Counted from the stretch's first letter, positions 34,472-43,704 are shown. The stretch: 64,000 bases of DNA from an uncultured Bacteroidales bacterium (GCA_902766045.1 CACXCA010000017.1:1-64000); one strand, 5' to 3'. Notes: generated by a model not told the origin, from the letters alone. Translations and numbers: made by a program.

Positions 34472-34765
34472 TTAAGCCGCCCTGTATTCGGAAGGCGTTT
34501 TGCCGGTTTTGCGCTTGAAGAAACGGACAAAGTGCTGCGGATAGCCGAATCCCAGTCTATTGCTGACCTGAGCAATGCTGAGCGTCTGGCTGTTGAGCAA
34601 CTCCTTGGCACGGCTTACAATGTGGTCGGCAATGAAATCCTGCGCAGTCTTGCCACTTTCCACTTTCACCAATTCGCCAAAATAGCCTGGGGTGAGATTA
34701 CATTTTTCAGCGAAATAAGCCACGGTTGGAATAATTATTGAATTGAAAAACACACAAGGAATCAT
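34472..34765 (-). pseudogene. C-terminal fragment of an AraC-family regulator
   Basis: About 80 residues form a complete AraC helix-turn-helix tail: VAYFAEKCNLTPGYFGELVK, ADHIVSRAKELLN, LSIAQVSNRLGFGYPQHFVRFFK, GKTPSEYR. The preceding residues (FFNSIIIPT) do not belong to the family, and the sensory N-terminal domain of about 180 residues is missing. The frame meets the stop of the flavodoxin gene (34762), so the rest was probably lost by deletion. Regulators of this type often sit beside flavodoxin genes. Confidence 0.72.
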
Positions 34766-35334
34766 TGTTCTTTCACGAAGTTCTGCAACTCTTGCGTACT
34801 TGCGGAGTTGAGCAATCGTCCATTTTTGATATTGATATCAGGATAAACCGCTTTCAAGTCACGAACAGCCTTGTCGATGGTACTTCCGCCACTTGTAGCA
34901 AACAAATAGATGGTTTTGCCTTTGAAATCATAGCTTTCGAAAAAGGTGTTGATGATTGTAGGAGCAGTGTACCACCAGATAGGGAAACCCACGTAAATTG
35001 TCTGATAGTCGGACATGTTGGCAAGTTTATCCGTGATGGCAGGACGAGAATTCTTGTCGGCCATCTCCACAGAGGAGCGTGAGTTCTTATCGTGCCAATC
35101 GAGATCAGCGCTGGTATAAATCTTTTCGGGTTTGATTTCGTGGAGATCGGCATTTGCCACTCCCGCAAGTTCCTGAGCCACCTTTTTCGTTACACCCGAA
35201 GCTGAAAAATAAGCCACTAACGTTTTGTTTTCCATTTGATTAGAATTTTGTTTATTGTTATTATTTTGAGAACATGCACTTAATGCAACTGCAATAAATG
35301 CGGTGATGAATAAAACTATTTTCTTCATTTTCAC
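34762..35334 (-). CDS. Flavodoxin-like lipoprotein
   Basis: The 190-residue protein carries a lipoprotein signal peptide ending LSAC (Cys21) and an Asn/Gln-rich spacer, then a flavodoxin domain: [19 protein letters not shown] (FMN phosphate loop), [23 protein letters not shown] and [12 protein letters not shown]. Attachment to the periplasmic side of a membrane is unusual for a flavodoxin but seen in Bacteroidales; electron partner unknown. The FMN-reductase-like gene lies 18 nt upstream, so the two are an operon. Confidence 0.85.
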   Translation of the reverse strand: MKMKKIVLFITAFIAVALSACSQNNNNKQNSNQMENKTLVAYFSASGVTKKVAQELAGVANADLHEIKPEKIYTSADLDWHDKNSRSSVEMADKNSRPAITDKLANMSDYQTIYVGFPIWWYTAPTIINTFFESYDFKGKTIYLFATSGGSTIDKAVRDLKAVYPDINIKNGRLLNSASTQELQNFVKEQ

Positions 35335-35352
35335 TTTATCTTTTTATGGTTA

Positions 35353-35976
35353 TTATCTAATAAAATGCATAGGTTTCCATTCTTCCCGTTCAGGATAGAG
35401 GGGCGTTCCATTGGCATGAATCTGTTTGAGCAGGAATGCCATGTTGTTGGCTAGCGTACGCATAGTTTGCATACCTTCCGTATCGAGAGAAGCCTGACCC
35501 TCTTCACGTCCGTAAACAATGTTCCAATATTGCGAACTCACAACGGGCATGTTCATCATCTGGAAAGGCATATTCAGCGTCTGGAACGCAGCCGTTGCAC
35601 CCCCTCGACGACACACACAGACTGCAGCCGCCGGTTTATTCTGCACCTTTTCACCTGCCGAGAAAAACATTCTTTGAACAAGAGAAAGCACTGACCCATT
35701 CGGTTGTCCGTAATAGACGGGAGAACCTACTACAAGGGCATCTGCGCCTTCCATCTTTTCCACTACACGATTGCAAATATCATCGTCGAATACGCATCGT
35801 CCCAATTGCTTTGTTTGGCATTGCGCACATGCGATGCATCCCCTGACAGGTTTTGTGCCAATCTGAACGATTTCCGTTTCTATGCCTTGTTTCTCCAATG
35901 ATTTAGCCATTTCGTTCAAGGCGAGGAACGTATTGCCATTTTTGCGGGCACTGCCGTTAATTAATAATACCTTCAT
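35353..35976 (-). CDS. NADPH-dependent FMN reductase/iron-sulfur-flavoprotein-like protein
   Basis: The 207-residue cytosolic protein has a flavodoxin-fold start LLINGSARKNGNT, a cysteine cluster CIACAQC...CVFDDD (about 47-65) as in iron-sulfur flavoproteins or their Cys-containing relatives, and DALVVGSPVYYGQPNGS. It likely reduces flavin or quinone substrates with NAD(P)H. It is the first gene of a pair with the lipoprotein flavodoxin. Confidence 0.83.
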   Translation of the reverse strand: MKVLLINGSARKNGNTFLALNEMAKSLEKQGIETEIVQIGTKPVRGCIACAQCQTKQLGRCVFDDDICNRVVEKMEGADALVVGSPVYYGQPNGSVLSLVQRMFFSAGEKVQNKPAAAVCVCRRGGATAAFQTLNMPFQMMNMPVVSSQYWNIVYGREEGQASLDTEGMQTMRTLANNMAFLLKQIHANGTPLYPEREEWKPMHFIR

Positions 35977-36288
35977 GTTTTTTGCTGTATAAATTTTTTA
36001 ATTTGTTTTAAATATACAAATATTTATTGACTATTATCTATCTCCGTCCATTCTTTTTTTATGAGTCCTCTGATTTTTCGTTTTTATAACTCAGTCCAAT
36101 ATCTCATTTTTGTTTTATTTTAATAGTGCAAATATAACCATAAACATGATTTTCCCCGTTAACTGAATTTCGGGAAGAATTACCAAAATCATGGAATAAT
36201 ACTTGTTGTTAACAATCGAGGATTCTTAAGATAAACAACAGTCCTCATGATTTATATTTCATCATAACGAGAGGTCATTCTAAAGAAA
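35977..36288. other. AT-rich intergenic stretch with an inverted repeat and a -7 box
   Basis: CATGATTTT (36145-36153) and AAAATCATG (36185-36193) form a 9-bp inverted repeat with inner CCCG/CGGG. A minus-strand TATATTTG at 36127-36134 could be the promoter of the flavoprotein pair, which would place the inverted repeat just upstream as a possible operator. No gene is seen. Confidence 0.4.
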
Positions 36289-36318
36289 GAGGAGACGCCC
36301 TAACATTGGCATCTCCTC
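36289..36318 (-). terminator. Terminator of the glycosidase gene
   Basis: GAGGAGA...TCTCCTC with inner GCC/GGC; followed on the minus strand by TTTCTTTA. Confidence 0.65.
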
Positions 36319-36363
36319 ATCACTACATCAAATAAAACAATTATTATTATCTACAAAAACATT

Positions 36364-38274
36364 TCATTTTATTTTAACTATAGTCCCTTTTGTCTTACTT
36401 TGTTTGATGACCACATAATGTTTCCCTTCGTATATTTCATCTGATTTCAACATTTTTCCATTCAAATCGTAGTATCGATACTCCTTATCGTTCTCATCCT
36501 CTTCATAAACTAATTTCAAATCTGTCGAATTCACTTTTTCAAACCGCAACCAATCAATATTCACATAACTACCCACAATCTGTAATTTCAGTTCATGAAC
36601 ACCCTCTTCTAATTGAGCCGTAGCAATGGACACCTCCTCATACTCACGCCAAGCATCACTTACTTGAGGAATTTGATACTCATCGGTCAATTCCTTACCA
36701 TCCAAAAACAAACGGAACCCTTCCAACTCTGAAGAATTAGACACATTTGCAGTGATTGTATATTCATCTGTGGCAGATACCTGAATGGTGTATTCCAGCC
36801 ACTCACCCTTTTCCGTATAACCAATGGCATAACCAGTTCCTCCCTGCACAATGTCCACGCCATCCTTACGATACTCTCCTCCTTTGTTCTCCGACTCATT
36901 ATCCATATAAGAAAAACCCTGACCTGCCACATCATAATCCTCAGCCTCAACAATACCTGGGACAAGGAAAGGTTCTCCTCTATATGGGGTCTGAGGAACA
37001 TTCAACGGCGTCATATAAATCCGATATGCATAAAACTGACTTTCAATTTTCACTGGTATAGTTAAGGTGTTCCCATTCAGTACAACATCCGTCTCCGAAA
37101 TTAAATCGGTAGATGCTACAGGGGTGTCTTTATCTTTCCATGTCACCCTCTCGATTTTAACATGGACCTTTCCACCCATGAAAGCAGGTAGTTTGGAAAA
37201 GACAACATTCACATCCCCCACTGAATTACCACCTAAAATAACGGAAGCATAATTGTTTTTTTTATCCACCGCAGCGAAGCCATCCACCTTATCACTCTTA
37301 TCATTCGGAGGGGTCACCCTTGCCATGTAACCCGTCATGTCTCCATACCATTTGTATAGCCACCATCCGCCACCTTTCTCATTGTTGGCAGTAAGCAAGC
37401 TACCTAAGCGACCCGGCAAACTGGTGAACCACCACGAAATCATGGCACTCTCCACCTTATTGCGTTCAAACTTGGCAATAAATGGGACAGAGACACCAGG
37501 ACATCCCTCGTAGGTGTGCGTCTCCGATGAATATTCATTGATAGACAAAGGATGCTCTTTCATACCATATTTCTCCTCCAACGAACGAAGGTTCTCGACT
37601 GCTCCGATGAAGCCTCCACTACCCCATTGATGCCAACAAATCACATCAGGTTCACAATTATTCTCCTTGCAATATTTCAGGAATGTTTCCATTCTTGAAG
37701 AATTATAATAGGCAAAAGAGGGACCAATGATTTTAGCGTTCGGATCTAATTTTCGAATCAGCTCATACGTAGGTTTCCACAAAGAAGAATGGAAGTCTCC
37801 ATTTGAGCTTTGCCATGTGCCATATGGTTCATTCCAAATCTCATAGCCGTCAAAATTGGAATATCCTGAGTTTAATTTCTTTTGAATGATTTGTGTCACA
37901 CTATTTTTCCAAGAATCCCATCCTGGCCAACGGTAAGGCCAACCAGGCAAAATATCAGCTAATCGAATCTGAACCTTTCCCGTAGTGCCTTGCAATCTTT
38001 TTGCCACATCAAAGGCATCTCCTATGGGCTGTTGATGTCCATTACCGCTAATGGCAGGTTGCACATACACATTTCCTTTTAAAGAAGCAACTAAACCTGT
38101 TATATCTCTAGGCAAATCAGCCGTTATTCCATACAATGCACCTGAAGCACAATGGGTAGCCGGACGTATACTATCCGACAGATCCACCTTCAATGTTTCT
38201 ACAGAAAAAACATTCTCTATAGTAGTCGAAGCAAACAAGATGCAAAAGATAAAATTTCTAATAATATTCTTCAT
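36364..38274 (-). CDS. Secreted GH39-like glycoside hydrolase with CBM6 and C-terminal tail
   Basis: The ATG at 38274 gives 636 residues with a signal peptide (about 1-24); the upstream in-frame start only adds a charged leader. A clan-A (beta/alpha)8 domain follows, with acid/base Glu149 in YEIWNEPYG and nucleophile Glu247 in LSINEYSSE, resembling GH39-type beta-xylosidases and relatives. A beta domain and then a CBM6-like module (about 440-580; VEAEDYDVAGQGFSY, GGTGYAIGYTEKGEWLEY) follow, and the C-terminus (YRYYDLNGKML...) resembles a T9SS sorting tail. It probably degrades plant or host polysaccharide outside the cell. It is a single gene with a TAATTTTG -7 box at 38304-38311. Confidence 0.83.
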   Translation of the reverse strand: MKNIIRNFIFCILFASTTIENVFSVETLKVDLSDSIRPATHCASGALYGITADLPRDITGLVASLKGNVYVQPAISGNGHQQPIGDAFDVAKRLQGTTGKVQIRLADILPGWPYRWPGWDSWKNSVTQIIQKKLNSGYSNFDGYEIWNEPYGTWQSSNGDFHSSLWKPTYELIRKLDPNAKIIGPSFAYYNSSRMETFLKYCKENNCEPDVICWHQWGSGGFIGAVENLRSLEEKYGMKEHPLSINEYSSETHTYEGCPGVSVPFIAKFERNKVESAMISWWFTSLPGRLGSLLTANNEKGGGWWLYKWYGDMTGYMARVTPPNDKSDKVDGFAAVDKKNNYASVILGGNSVGDVNVVFSKLPAFMGGKVHVKIERVTWKDKDTPVASTDLISETDVVLNGNTLTIPVKIESQFYAYRIYMTPLNVPQTPYRGEPFLVPGIVEAEDYDVAGQGFSYMDNESENKGGEYRKDGVDIVQGGTGYAIGYTEKGEWLEYTIQVSATDEYTITANVSNSSELEGFRLFLDGKELTDEYQIPQVSDAWREYEEVSIATAQLEEGVHELKLQIVGSYVNIDWLRFEKVNSTDLKLVYEEDENDKEYRYYDLNGKMLKSDEIYEGKHYVVIKQSKTKGTIVKIK

Positions 38275-38303
38275 GACAGTTTTAATTTTATGTTTTCCTG
38301 TCA

Positions 38304-38311
38304 CAAAATTA
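38304..38311 (-). promoter_or_regulatory. -7 box of the glycosidase gene
   Basis: TAATTTTG on the minus strand, 30 nt upstream of the start at 38274. No clear -33 partner. Confidence 0.45.
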
Positions 38312-38678
38312 AAATGGAGAAACAGCTAAAAAATATGATTTTTTGTTCTTTGAATGCGATTTTTGTTTCAAATCCCCTATATACCCCAACATTCATCATA
38401 AAAAAAGTTCAATACAAATTCAATATCATTACAAAAATACCATATTAGACAATCTAAAAAATATAACGAATTCCTTGTGACTTTAGCCGATTAATGAACA
38501 CAAGCCACACTGAAACAGATTCTAATGCAGAAAGAATAGGACATGAACTTCACCTAATGAGAGAAGTTCATGTCAACAAGCTATATAACAAGGATTTCAT
38601 ATTGAAAATTATTGAGTTACAAACGAGAGACAAAGGTTGCTTTAGATAGGCGACTAAAACGAACGTTCCTATCCATCC
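38312..38678. other. AT-rich intergenic stretch with a 12-bp perfect inverted repeat
   Basis: GACATGAACTTC (38540-38551) and GAAGTTCATGTC (38563-38574) form a perfect hairpin with an 11-nt loop and no T run. No gene is seen. Confidence 0.6.
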
Positions 38679-38834
38679 ATGGATGATTACCAGCTATTGC
38701 AAGACAATGGCAAAGTGACGGCGGAAGAGGCTAAAACCTTTGCCGAATCAGAGTTCGAGAAGTACCGCATCGTCCAGGACCGTCTGTTCATGTCGGACCT
38801 CGACAAGGAGTTGGAGAGGTTGCTGGGGAAATAA
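38679..38834 (+). pseudogene. RhuM C-terminal fragment
   Basis: A 51-residue frame with LLQDNGKVTAEEAKTFAESE, FEKYRIVQDRLFMSDL and DKELERLLGK corresponds to the C-terminal charged end of RhuM proteins. The helix-turn-helix core is absent. Codon use is GC-rich like the RhuM block at 31-34 kb. It is a stranded end of a former gene. Confidence 0.6.
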
Positions 38835-38945
38835 TCTAAATCGGACTAATGGTCTAGCAAAGTAATTAATACACAACCTCCGTGTGAGCCTAGCCAATGT
38901 ATTCTGACAGAAGATGCAGTTATTTCCAAAATGGAAATAGTTGCC

Positions 38946-39024
38946 GTGTGCAATCACCTGTGGCAGTGTGTTCCGTTGCTGGGTGCCACAACGGTTGCAC
39001 GAGTATATCCAAAAGGGTTCGGCA
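38946..39024 (+). pseudogene. RhuM internal fragment (scrambled)
   Basis: This stretch is about 85 percent identical at DNA level to 32369-32446 of the intact RhuM gene (the QSPVAVRFRRWATQRLHEYIQKGF region), with short differences that break the frame. It lies after, rather than before, the C-terminal fragment at 38679-38834, so the gene order of pieces is inverted. It shows that a RhuM copy decayed here. Confidence 0.65.
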
Positions 39025-39051
39025 GGATGGGGAATTCTCCTAAACATTTCA

Positions 39052-39059
39052 TATCTTTG
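39052..39059 (+). promoter_or_regulatory. -7 box of the serine hydrolase gene
   Basis: TATCTTTG, 45 nt before the start at 39104; the -33 region is weak. Confidence 0.45.
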
Positions 39060-39103
39060 TCATATTCTTGGAAAACAATTAACAAAACACAAAATATAAA
39101 TCT

Positions 39104-40468
39104 ATGAAGCATAAGTTGTTTCTTCCCTTGATAGCTGCCACATTATGTGGACAAATGTTTATTTCGTGCAGTAAAACTGAACCTGTATCGACAAAGTCAA
39201 TCAAAGATTCCACATTGGTAAACCTTAACACCTACTTCGACTCCATCGCTCCTCGCTGCATGGGATCCATACTGATCACCCAAGGTGATTCCGTGATTTA
39301 CGAAAGGAGAATGGGCTATGCCGATATCGAGACCCAAACGCCTATCACAGACACTACCCTTTTCAAAATCGGTTCCATCACAAAATCATTCACCGCCTTG
39401 CTCACGCTTAAGACGGTCGAGGCAGGCAAACTCTCGCTGGACGACAAACTTAGCAAATTCTTCCCGAACGTGAATATTCCCAACGCCGACAGCATCACCA
39501 TCTTCCACCTGCTTCACCACAGAAGCGGTATCCAAGACTATATAAACGATACAGAAGGTGCCATATTCGAATACGTCTATCAACCACAGACAAAGGAGCA
39601 GATGCTGGAGAGATTCTCCCATCTCAAAACCAACTTTGAACCCAACGCGGCATTTAGATATTGCAACACCGGATATGTGTTGCTGGCTTACATTCTGGAA
39701 CAGGTAAATGACAAAAGCTACGCGGAGTTGGTGAAGGAGCAAATCGCAGAGCCTCTCGGACTGACACATACATACAGTCTGTCAGATTCAATCAGCACTA
39801 AATCATACAGATACGATGAAAATTGGCAAGTCGCACCTCTATGTCATCCATCAGTCTGTTACGGTACCGGAGATATTGTTTCCAACGCGAAAGAGTTGAG
39901 CAAATACGCTTATGCGCTCGGAACAGGTTTCTTCGGGAAGGAGATTCTTGCACAAATGACCCATTTCATTGATGGGTATGGAATGGGATTATTTAGTATG
40001 GAAATGTTTGGTATACCAAGCGAAGATGGCAAATTACACTTTTACCATGGAGGTCTAATCGAAGAATACTACTCATGTATGAAATATGACGACGGACAAG
40101 TCACCATCGCATTGTTCAATGGATTAGGAATCAATCATTCCTCCCTACAATGGTACATAAACTCCATTCAAAATGGAGATAAGGTTTACATTCCTAGCTT
40201 GCATTTTATGACATTAGACAGTCTGCAAATAAACGAGTATGTCGGTGAATATATTTGCGACAGTGACACATTAAGCATGACAAACAACGGCAAATATCTT
40301 ATAACCGAATCATTAGGTGCTCCATGGCCGATAAAATTCGAGGCAAGTACCAAGGATTTCTTCCGAAGTCTTGAATTCGATATAGACCTAACGTATAACG
40401 CCACCAGAGATTCAATCCAATTCCGCATGGGGGGAGATAATATGGTTTTTGTGAAAAAGAAACAATAA
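39104..40468 (+). CDS. Serine hydrolase, beta-lactamase/DD-peptidase family, lipoprotein
   Basis: The 454-residue product has a lipoprotein signal ending FISC (Cys22). The beta-lactamase-type (class C, PF00144) domain shows SxxK as Ser91-Ile-Thr-Lys94 and YxN as Tyr186-Cys-Asn188, with LLHHRSGIQDY between them. A C-terminal beta domain (about 360-454) follows, as in peptide hydrolases and esterases of this group rather than true resistance enzymes. It acts in the periplasm or at the cell surface; substrate unknown. Confidence 0.88.
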   Translation: MKHKLFLPLIAATLCGQMFISCSKTEPVSTKSIKDSTLVNLNTYFDSIAPRCMGSILITQGDSVIYERRMGYADIETQTPITDTTLFKIGSITKSFTALLTLKTVEAGKLSLDDKLSKFFPNVNIPNADSITIFHLLHHRSGIQDYINDTEGAIFEYVYQPQTKEQMLERFSHLKTNFEPNAAFRYCNTGYVLLAYILEQVNDKSYAELVKEQIAEPLGLTHTYSLSDSISTKSYRYDENWQVAPLCHPSVCYGTGDIVSNAKELSKYAYALGTGFFGKEILAQMTHFIDGYGMGLFSMEMFGIPSEDGKLHFYHGGLIEEYYSCMKYDDGQVTIALFNGLGINHSSLQWYINSIQNGDKVYIPSLHFMTLDSLQINEYVGEYICDSDTLSMTNNGKYLITESLGAPWPIKFEASTKDFFRSLEFDIDLTYNATRDSIQFRMGGDNMVFVKKKQ

Positions 40469-40481
40469 AACCACCCCAACA

Positions 40482-40513
40482 TTTGTATTTTCCATTGAAT
40501 CCATTTATTTTTG
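40482..40513 (+). promoter_or_regulatory. Promoter of the TonB-like gene
   Basis: TTTG (40482-40485), a 20-nt spacer, and TATTTTTG (40506-40513). Confidence 0.6.
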
Positions 40514-40538
40514 GCAAATAACAATAACACAATACACC

Positions 40539-41012
40539 ATGAAACGATTAGCTTTATTAGGAATATGCACACTGCTGTGCTTCCCTGTCTTTTCACAAGA
40601 AGAGAAAGTGGCAGAACAAGTTACAAATGGGAATACCGAACAATCGGCTACAACGGCAGGTTCCGACTTAACTATCAGCGACGAGGATGATTCCTCCACC
40701 ATTTATATAAAAGTGGAGAAAAAAGCAGAATTTCCTGGTGGAACCAATGAACTAATGGCATTTCTACGCTCGAATTTGCAATATCCTCAAGAAGCACTAG
40801 AGGAAATGATTCAAGGAAATGTATATGTGCAATTTGTCGTTCAAAAGAATGGAGAGATCACGGATATTCGTATAATAAGAGCTGTTCACCCTTTATTGGA
40901 TGCAGAAGCTATCCGAGTGATAAAAATGATGCCAAAATGGAAACCTGCTGAGGTAAATGGGAAAGCCGTCAACTCGCGGTTCACACTACCATTATCATTC
41001 AAATTAAAATAG
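40539..41012 (+). CDS. TonB C-terminal-domain protein
   Basis: The 157-residue protein has a cleavable signal peptide (about 1-20, LCFPVFSQ) and a TonB C-terminal domain (about 65-157): KKAEFPGGTNELMAFLRSNL, YPQEALEEMIQGNVYVQFVV and MPKWKPAEVNGKAV. Classical TonB has an uncleaved N-terminal anchor and a proline-rich spacer; both are missing, so it is a secreted single-domain variant common in Bacteroidetes. It may dock to outer-membrane receptors or bind other envelope proteins. Confidence 0.85.
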   Translation: MKRLALLGICTLLCFPVFSQEEKVAEQVTNGNTEQSATTAGSDLTISDEDDSSTIYIKVEKKAEFPGGTNELMAFLRSNLQYPQEALEEMIQGNVYVQFVVQKNGEITDIRIIRAVHPLLDAEAIRVIKMMPKWKPAEVNGKAVNSRFTLPLSFKLK

Positions 41013-41112
41013 ACAGAAATGTTAAGAACCATACGTAATTGGACAAATTAGTCCTGCCAATTATTGTAAAGGGAAAAGATTCAGAACCATCCATAAATCA
41101 ATACCAAGAGAT

Positions 41113-42357
41113 ATGAAATTCAAGACCATTCAAAAGATTTTTTTAGTAGCCATGTGTTCGTCGGTACTCTATGCGTGCTCTGACGACGATCCGATTGACG
41201 AAACCCAAAATGATCCTCAAAAAGAGGTATTATCCATCTCTAGCGCAGATGAGTTGTTTGCCTTCGCACAAAGGGTAAAAAACGGCGAGACGAAACTTGA
41301 TGCAGAGTTAGTGGCAGACATCGACCTGACAGGAAAATTGTGGACACCCATAGCAACCAATTTTCAAAAAAGTTATGAAGGTTATTTCAAAGGGAATAAA
41401 CACACCATCACGGGATTGACCATTACTGAGGAACACGTCAAAAAGGTATTTGATCTAACCGATGAAGACATAAATTATTCATATCCATTAGGTTTATTTT
41501 CATACGTGGGAGATGACGGAATCATCACAGGAGTCATTTTAAAGGATGTGTCTATCCAAACACCAAACATACATAGTGTTGCAGGAATCGCAGGTGTGAA
41601 CGAGGGAACCATTACGACCTGCACCGTATCAGGTAAGCTTGCAGGAAACAGAGAAGTCGCAGGTATTGCAGCTAGCACATACAATGCTATCTCTGGATGT
41701 GAGAACTATGCCGATATAAAGGGCAGCAGTCAAGTCGGAGGCATTGCAGGAACGGCAATGAAACACATTATGTCATGCAAGAATTATGGTAAAATCGAAG
41801 CAGATGATGAAGCAGGAGGAATCGTCGGCACCTGTGGAACGAAAGCAATCCTATTTAATTTGGAGAACTACGGAGAGGTAACTGTCAATTCGGGTGCTGG
41901 AGGAATCACCGGATTGGTTGCCGGCAAATTATACAACAGCGTCAATTACGGAGCAATAACGGGATCGTACGATATTGGTGGAGTTGTCGGCAAACTTGAT
42001 AGAGCCAACATTACTGGTTTGGAATTCAGTTATGACAATCCCGACGACGCATATATGGAGAATTGCGTGAACTATGGTGTGGTGCAAGGAGGAGAGACTA
42101 CAAACGCAGTAATTGGAGGTTTCTATGAAAAAGATCCATTCGATCACAAAACACGCGTCACATTAACCACCAAAAACATCTTCTACGATGCCAACGTCAA
42201 CCCTACTCTAACGGATGAACGTGGAACCGCTATCGATAGCAACACACTAAGCACACTCAACCAATGGGTGGATAATAAACCAGCAGAGCACAAAAATGTT
42301 GCCTTTAAGATTTGGGAGAAGGACGAAAATGGAAAATTCGTGATTAAGAAGGAATAA
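41113..42357 (+). CDS. GLUG-like repeat surface lipoprotein
   Basis: The 414-residue product has a lipoprotein signal peptide ending LYAC (Cys22) with SDDD after it. From about residue 100 it contains repeats typical of the GLUG/right-handed beta-helix group: VAGIAGVNEGTITTC, VAGIAASTYNAISGC, VGGIAGTAMKHIMSC, AGGIVGTCG, AGGITGLVAGKLYN and IGGVVGKLD. Similar repeats occur in adhesins and IgA-peptidase-like surface proteins. Ligand unknown; a terminator follows directly. Confidence 0.82.
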   Translation: MKFKTIQKIFLVAMCSSVLYACSDDDPIDETQNDPQKEVLSISSADELFAFAQRVKNGETKLDAELVADIDLTGKLWTPIATNFQKSYEGYFKGNKHTITGLTITEEHVKKVFDLTDEDINYSYPLGLFSYVGDDGIITGVILKDVSIQTPNIHSVAGIAGVNEGTITTCTVSGKLAGNREVAGIAASTYNAISGCENYADIKGSSQVGGIAGTAMKHIMSCKNYGKIEADDEAGGIVGTCGTKAILFNLENYGEVTVNSGAGGITGLVAGKLYNSVNYGAITGSYDIGGVVGKLDRANITGLEFSYDNPDDAYMENCVNYGVVQGGETTNAVIGGFYEKDPFDHKTRVTLTTKNIFYDANVNPTLTDERGTAIDSNTLSTLNQWVDNKPAEHKNVAFKIWEKDENGKFVIKKE

Positions 42358-42380
42358 GGTCATCTACATAGTTACAATAA

Positions 42381-42417
42381 AAAATGGTGTCGTTTTGAGT
42401 GCAACACCATTTTTTAT
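42381..42417. terminator. Terminator between convergent genes
   Basis: AAAATGGTGT (42381-42390) pairs with ACACCATTTT (42404-42413) and T residues follow. The A run on the other side makes it usable in both directions. Confidence 0.75.
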
Positions 42418-42461
42418 TTATTGTTAACTTGCCCAATATATTTTTCATATTTCAACCAAAA

Positions 42462-42875
42462 TCAAATTAAACTATATGACAAGAACATTGGGGTTAAATC
42501 CACATCTTCATGACTAGAGTGATAAAGGAGTATCTTGTTGTTCTCTTGTTTTATACGAATATAGAAACGTTTCCCCTGATCATAGTCTTTATAATCTGCG
42601 TATTTCGCATATTCCAAAAGCAAAGACATAGGCACAACAACAACTCCATGCATTCCTAATGTTAAGCAGACTTTACTAACTCCATAATTAAACAGATTAT
42701 ACACATAAACGCTATACCACCATATTCCCCCTTCATAATCTCGAGAGTTACAAAAAGCTACAATTGAATGATTAACACTATCATAAATGCTACCTCGTCC
42801 TATTTTGTTTGTAATTTTCAATTGTGGGGATAATAAATTCTTTACTTGTTCAAAACTTAGAAACGTTTGATTCAT
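42462..42875 (-). CDS. Hypothetical protein
   Basis: The 137-residue cytosolic-looking protein has no signal peptide. It shows SFEQVKNLLSPQLKITNKIG, an aromatic-rich core (GGIWWYSVYVYNLFNYGV, YIRIKQENNKILLYHSSHED) and no recognised motif. It has its own orientation between a terminator and tRNA-Leu. A member of a variable cargo gene set near a tRNA is possible. Confidence 0.55.
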   Translation of the reverse strand: MNQTFLSFEQVKNLLSPQLKITNKIGRGSIYDSVNHSIVAFCNSRDYEGGIWWYSVYVYNLFNYGVSKVCLTLGMHGVVVVPMSLLLEYAKYADYKDYDQGKRFYIRIKQENNKILLYHSSHEDVDLTPMFLSYSLI

Positions 42876-42916
42876 AACAATATATTATTTATTAACATAT
42901 GGATGTAAAATTACAG

Positions 42917-42946
42917 AAAGAGGAGAACCTTTAGATTCTCCTCTTT
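42917..42946 (-). terminator. Hairpin after tRNA-Leu(CAA)
   Basis: AAAGAGGAGAA (42917-42927) pairs with TTCTCCTCTTT (42936-42946). The T run on the minus strand is poor. Confidence 0.5.
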
Positions 42947-42953
42947 TCCATAG

Positions 42954-43037
42954 TACCCAGACCCGGGGTCGAACCGGGATGGAAGTGAATCCACTGGTGT
43001 TTGAGACCAGCGCGTCTACCGATTCCGCCATCTGGGC
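42954..43037 (-). tRNA. tRNA-Leu (CAA)
   Basis: The 84-nt gene has acceptor GCCCAGA/TCTGGGT, D-arm GCGGAATCGGTAGACGCG, anticodon arm CTGGT-CTCAAAC-ACCAG giving CAA, a long variable arm (TGGATTCACTTCCA) and T-loop GGTTCGACCCC. No CCA is encoded. Confidence 0.93.
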
Positions 43038-43192
43038 ATCATTGAGTATTGCTCTCAAATGCGGTGCAAAGGTATAATATTTTTCGTTACATACAAACTT
43101 TTTTACGCAAAAATATATGCAAAACAATCGTCATTTTATTTAACTACTTATTTATCAAACGAATATAAAAAGCATAAAAATAAACATATTCC

Positions 43193-43657
43193 TCAACACT
43201 CTCCGACATTGTCTTCTATTTCTCTCCCATCACCCTTTAACTTAAGTTTATCGTCTGATTTAGAACTTAGATATTTAAACATATAATATGAAATTCCTCC
43301 ATAAACAAACGGCAGACAGACATACAAAATCCACATCCATATCGGCGTATTTAATTCACTAAGGTCTGCAAAGGAATGATGCGGGTACAAAAAATTCACC
43401 AAGAAAACAACTGCAGAACCCACACAAAAAATAATACTCGGGATAACAGTTTTTTTTATCACATTTACAAATATGGCACATAACAAAACGAATAACAATA
43501 AAAATAGAAACGGAATTATCGTGAGGAACCAGACAAAAACACCACTGCCATCTCGTTCACCCCACATATAGGGTGCAACAGAGACAACCGCTCCTGATGC
43601 TAAATAAAATAAGATGAAAACCGTCCAAATTACAAATTTCAAAATCCGATTTTTCAT
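43193..43657 (-). CDS. Four-helix membrane protein, paralogue A
   Basis: The 154-residue protein has about four transmembrane segments (about 8-27, 42-66, 75-95, 110-130) and a charged tail. It shares with its neighbour the landmarks GDGSG/RDGSG followed by VWF, a mid FLNWF/FLVNFLYPH, then TWEWILYASLPFIYGGVSYLMFK / MWILYVCLPFVYGGISYYMFK. The two genes are adjacent tandem paralogues, 47 nt apart. Function unknown; small integral membrane proteins of this kind are not assigned. Confidence 0.72.
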   Translation of the reverse strand: MKNRILKFVIWTVFILFYLASGAVVSVAPYMWGERDGSGVFVWFLTIIPFLFLLLFVLLCAIFVNVIKKTVIPSIIFCVGSAVVFLVNFLYPHHSFADLSELNTPIWMWILYVCLPFVYGGISYYMFKYLSSKSDDKLKLKGDGREIEDNVGEC

Positions 43658-43704
43658 TGAAATCCTCCTTTATCCTTTAAATTTACGCTATATATTCATA
43701 CAAA

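Noticed and set aside
21992-39103. Whole accessory region as a prophage or conjugative element
   Set aside because: No integrase, transposase, capsid, relaxase or conjugation genes are visible.
39104-40468. Beta-lactamase resistance gene
   Set aside because: SxxK and YxN are present, but the extra C-terminal domain and lipoprotein form fit generic serine hydrolases/peptidases better.
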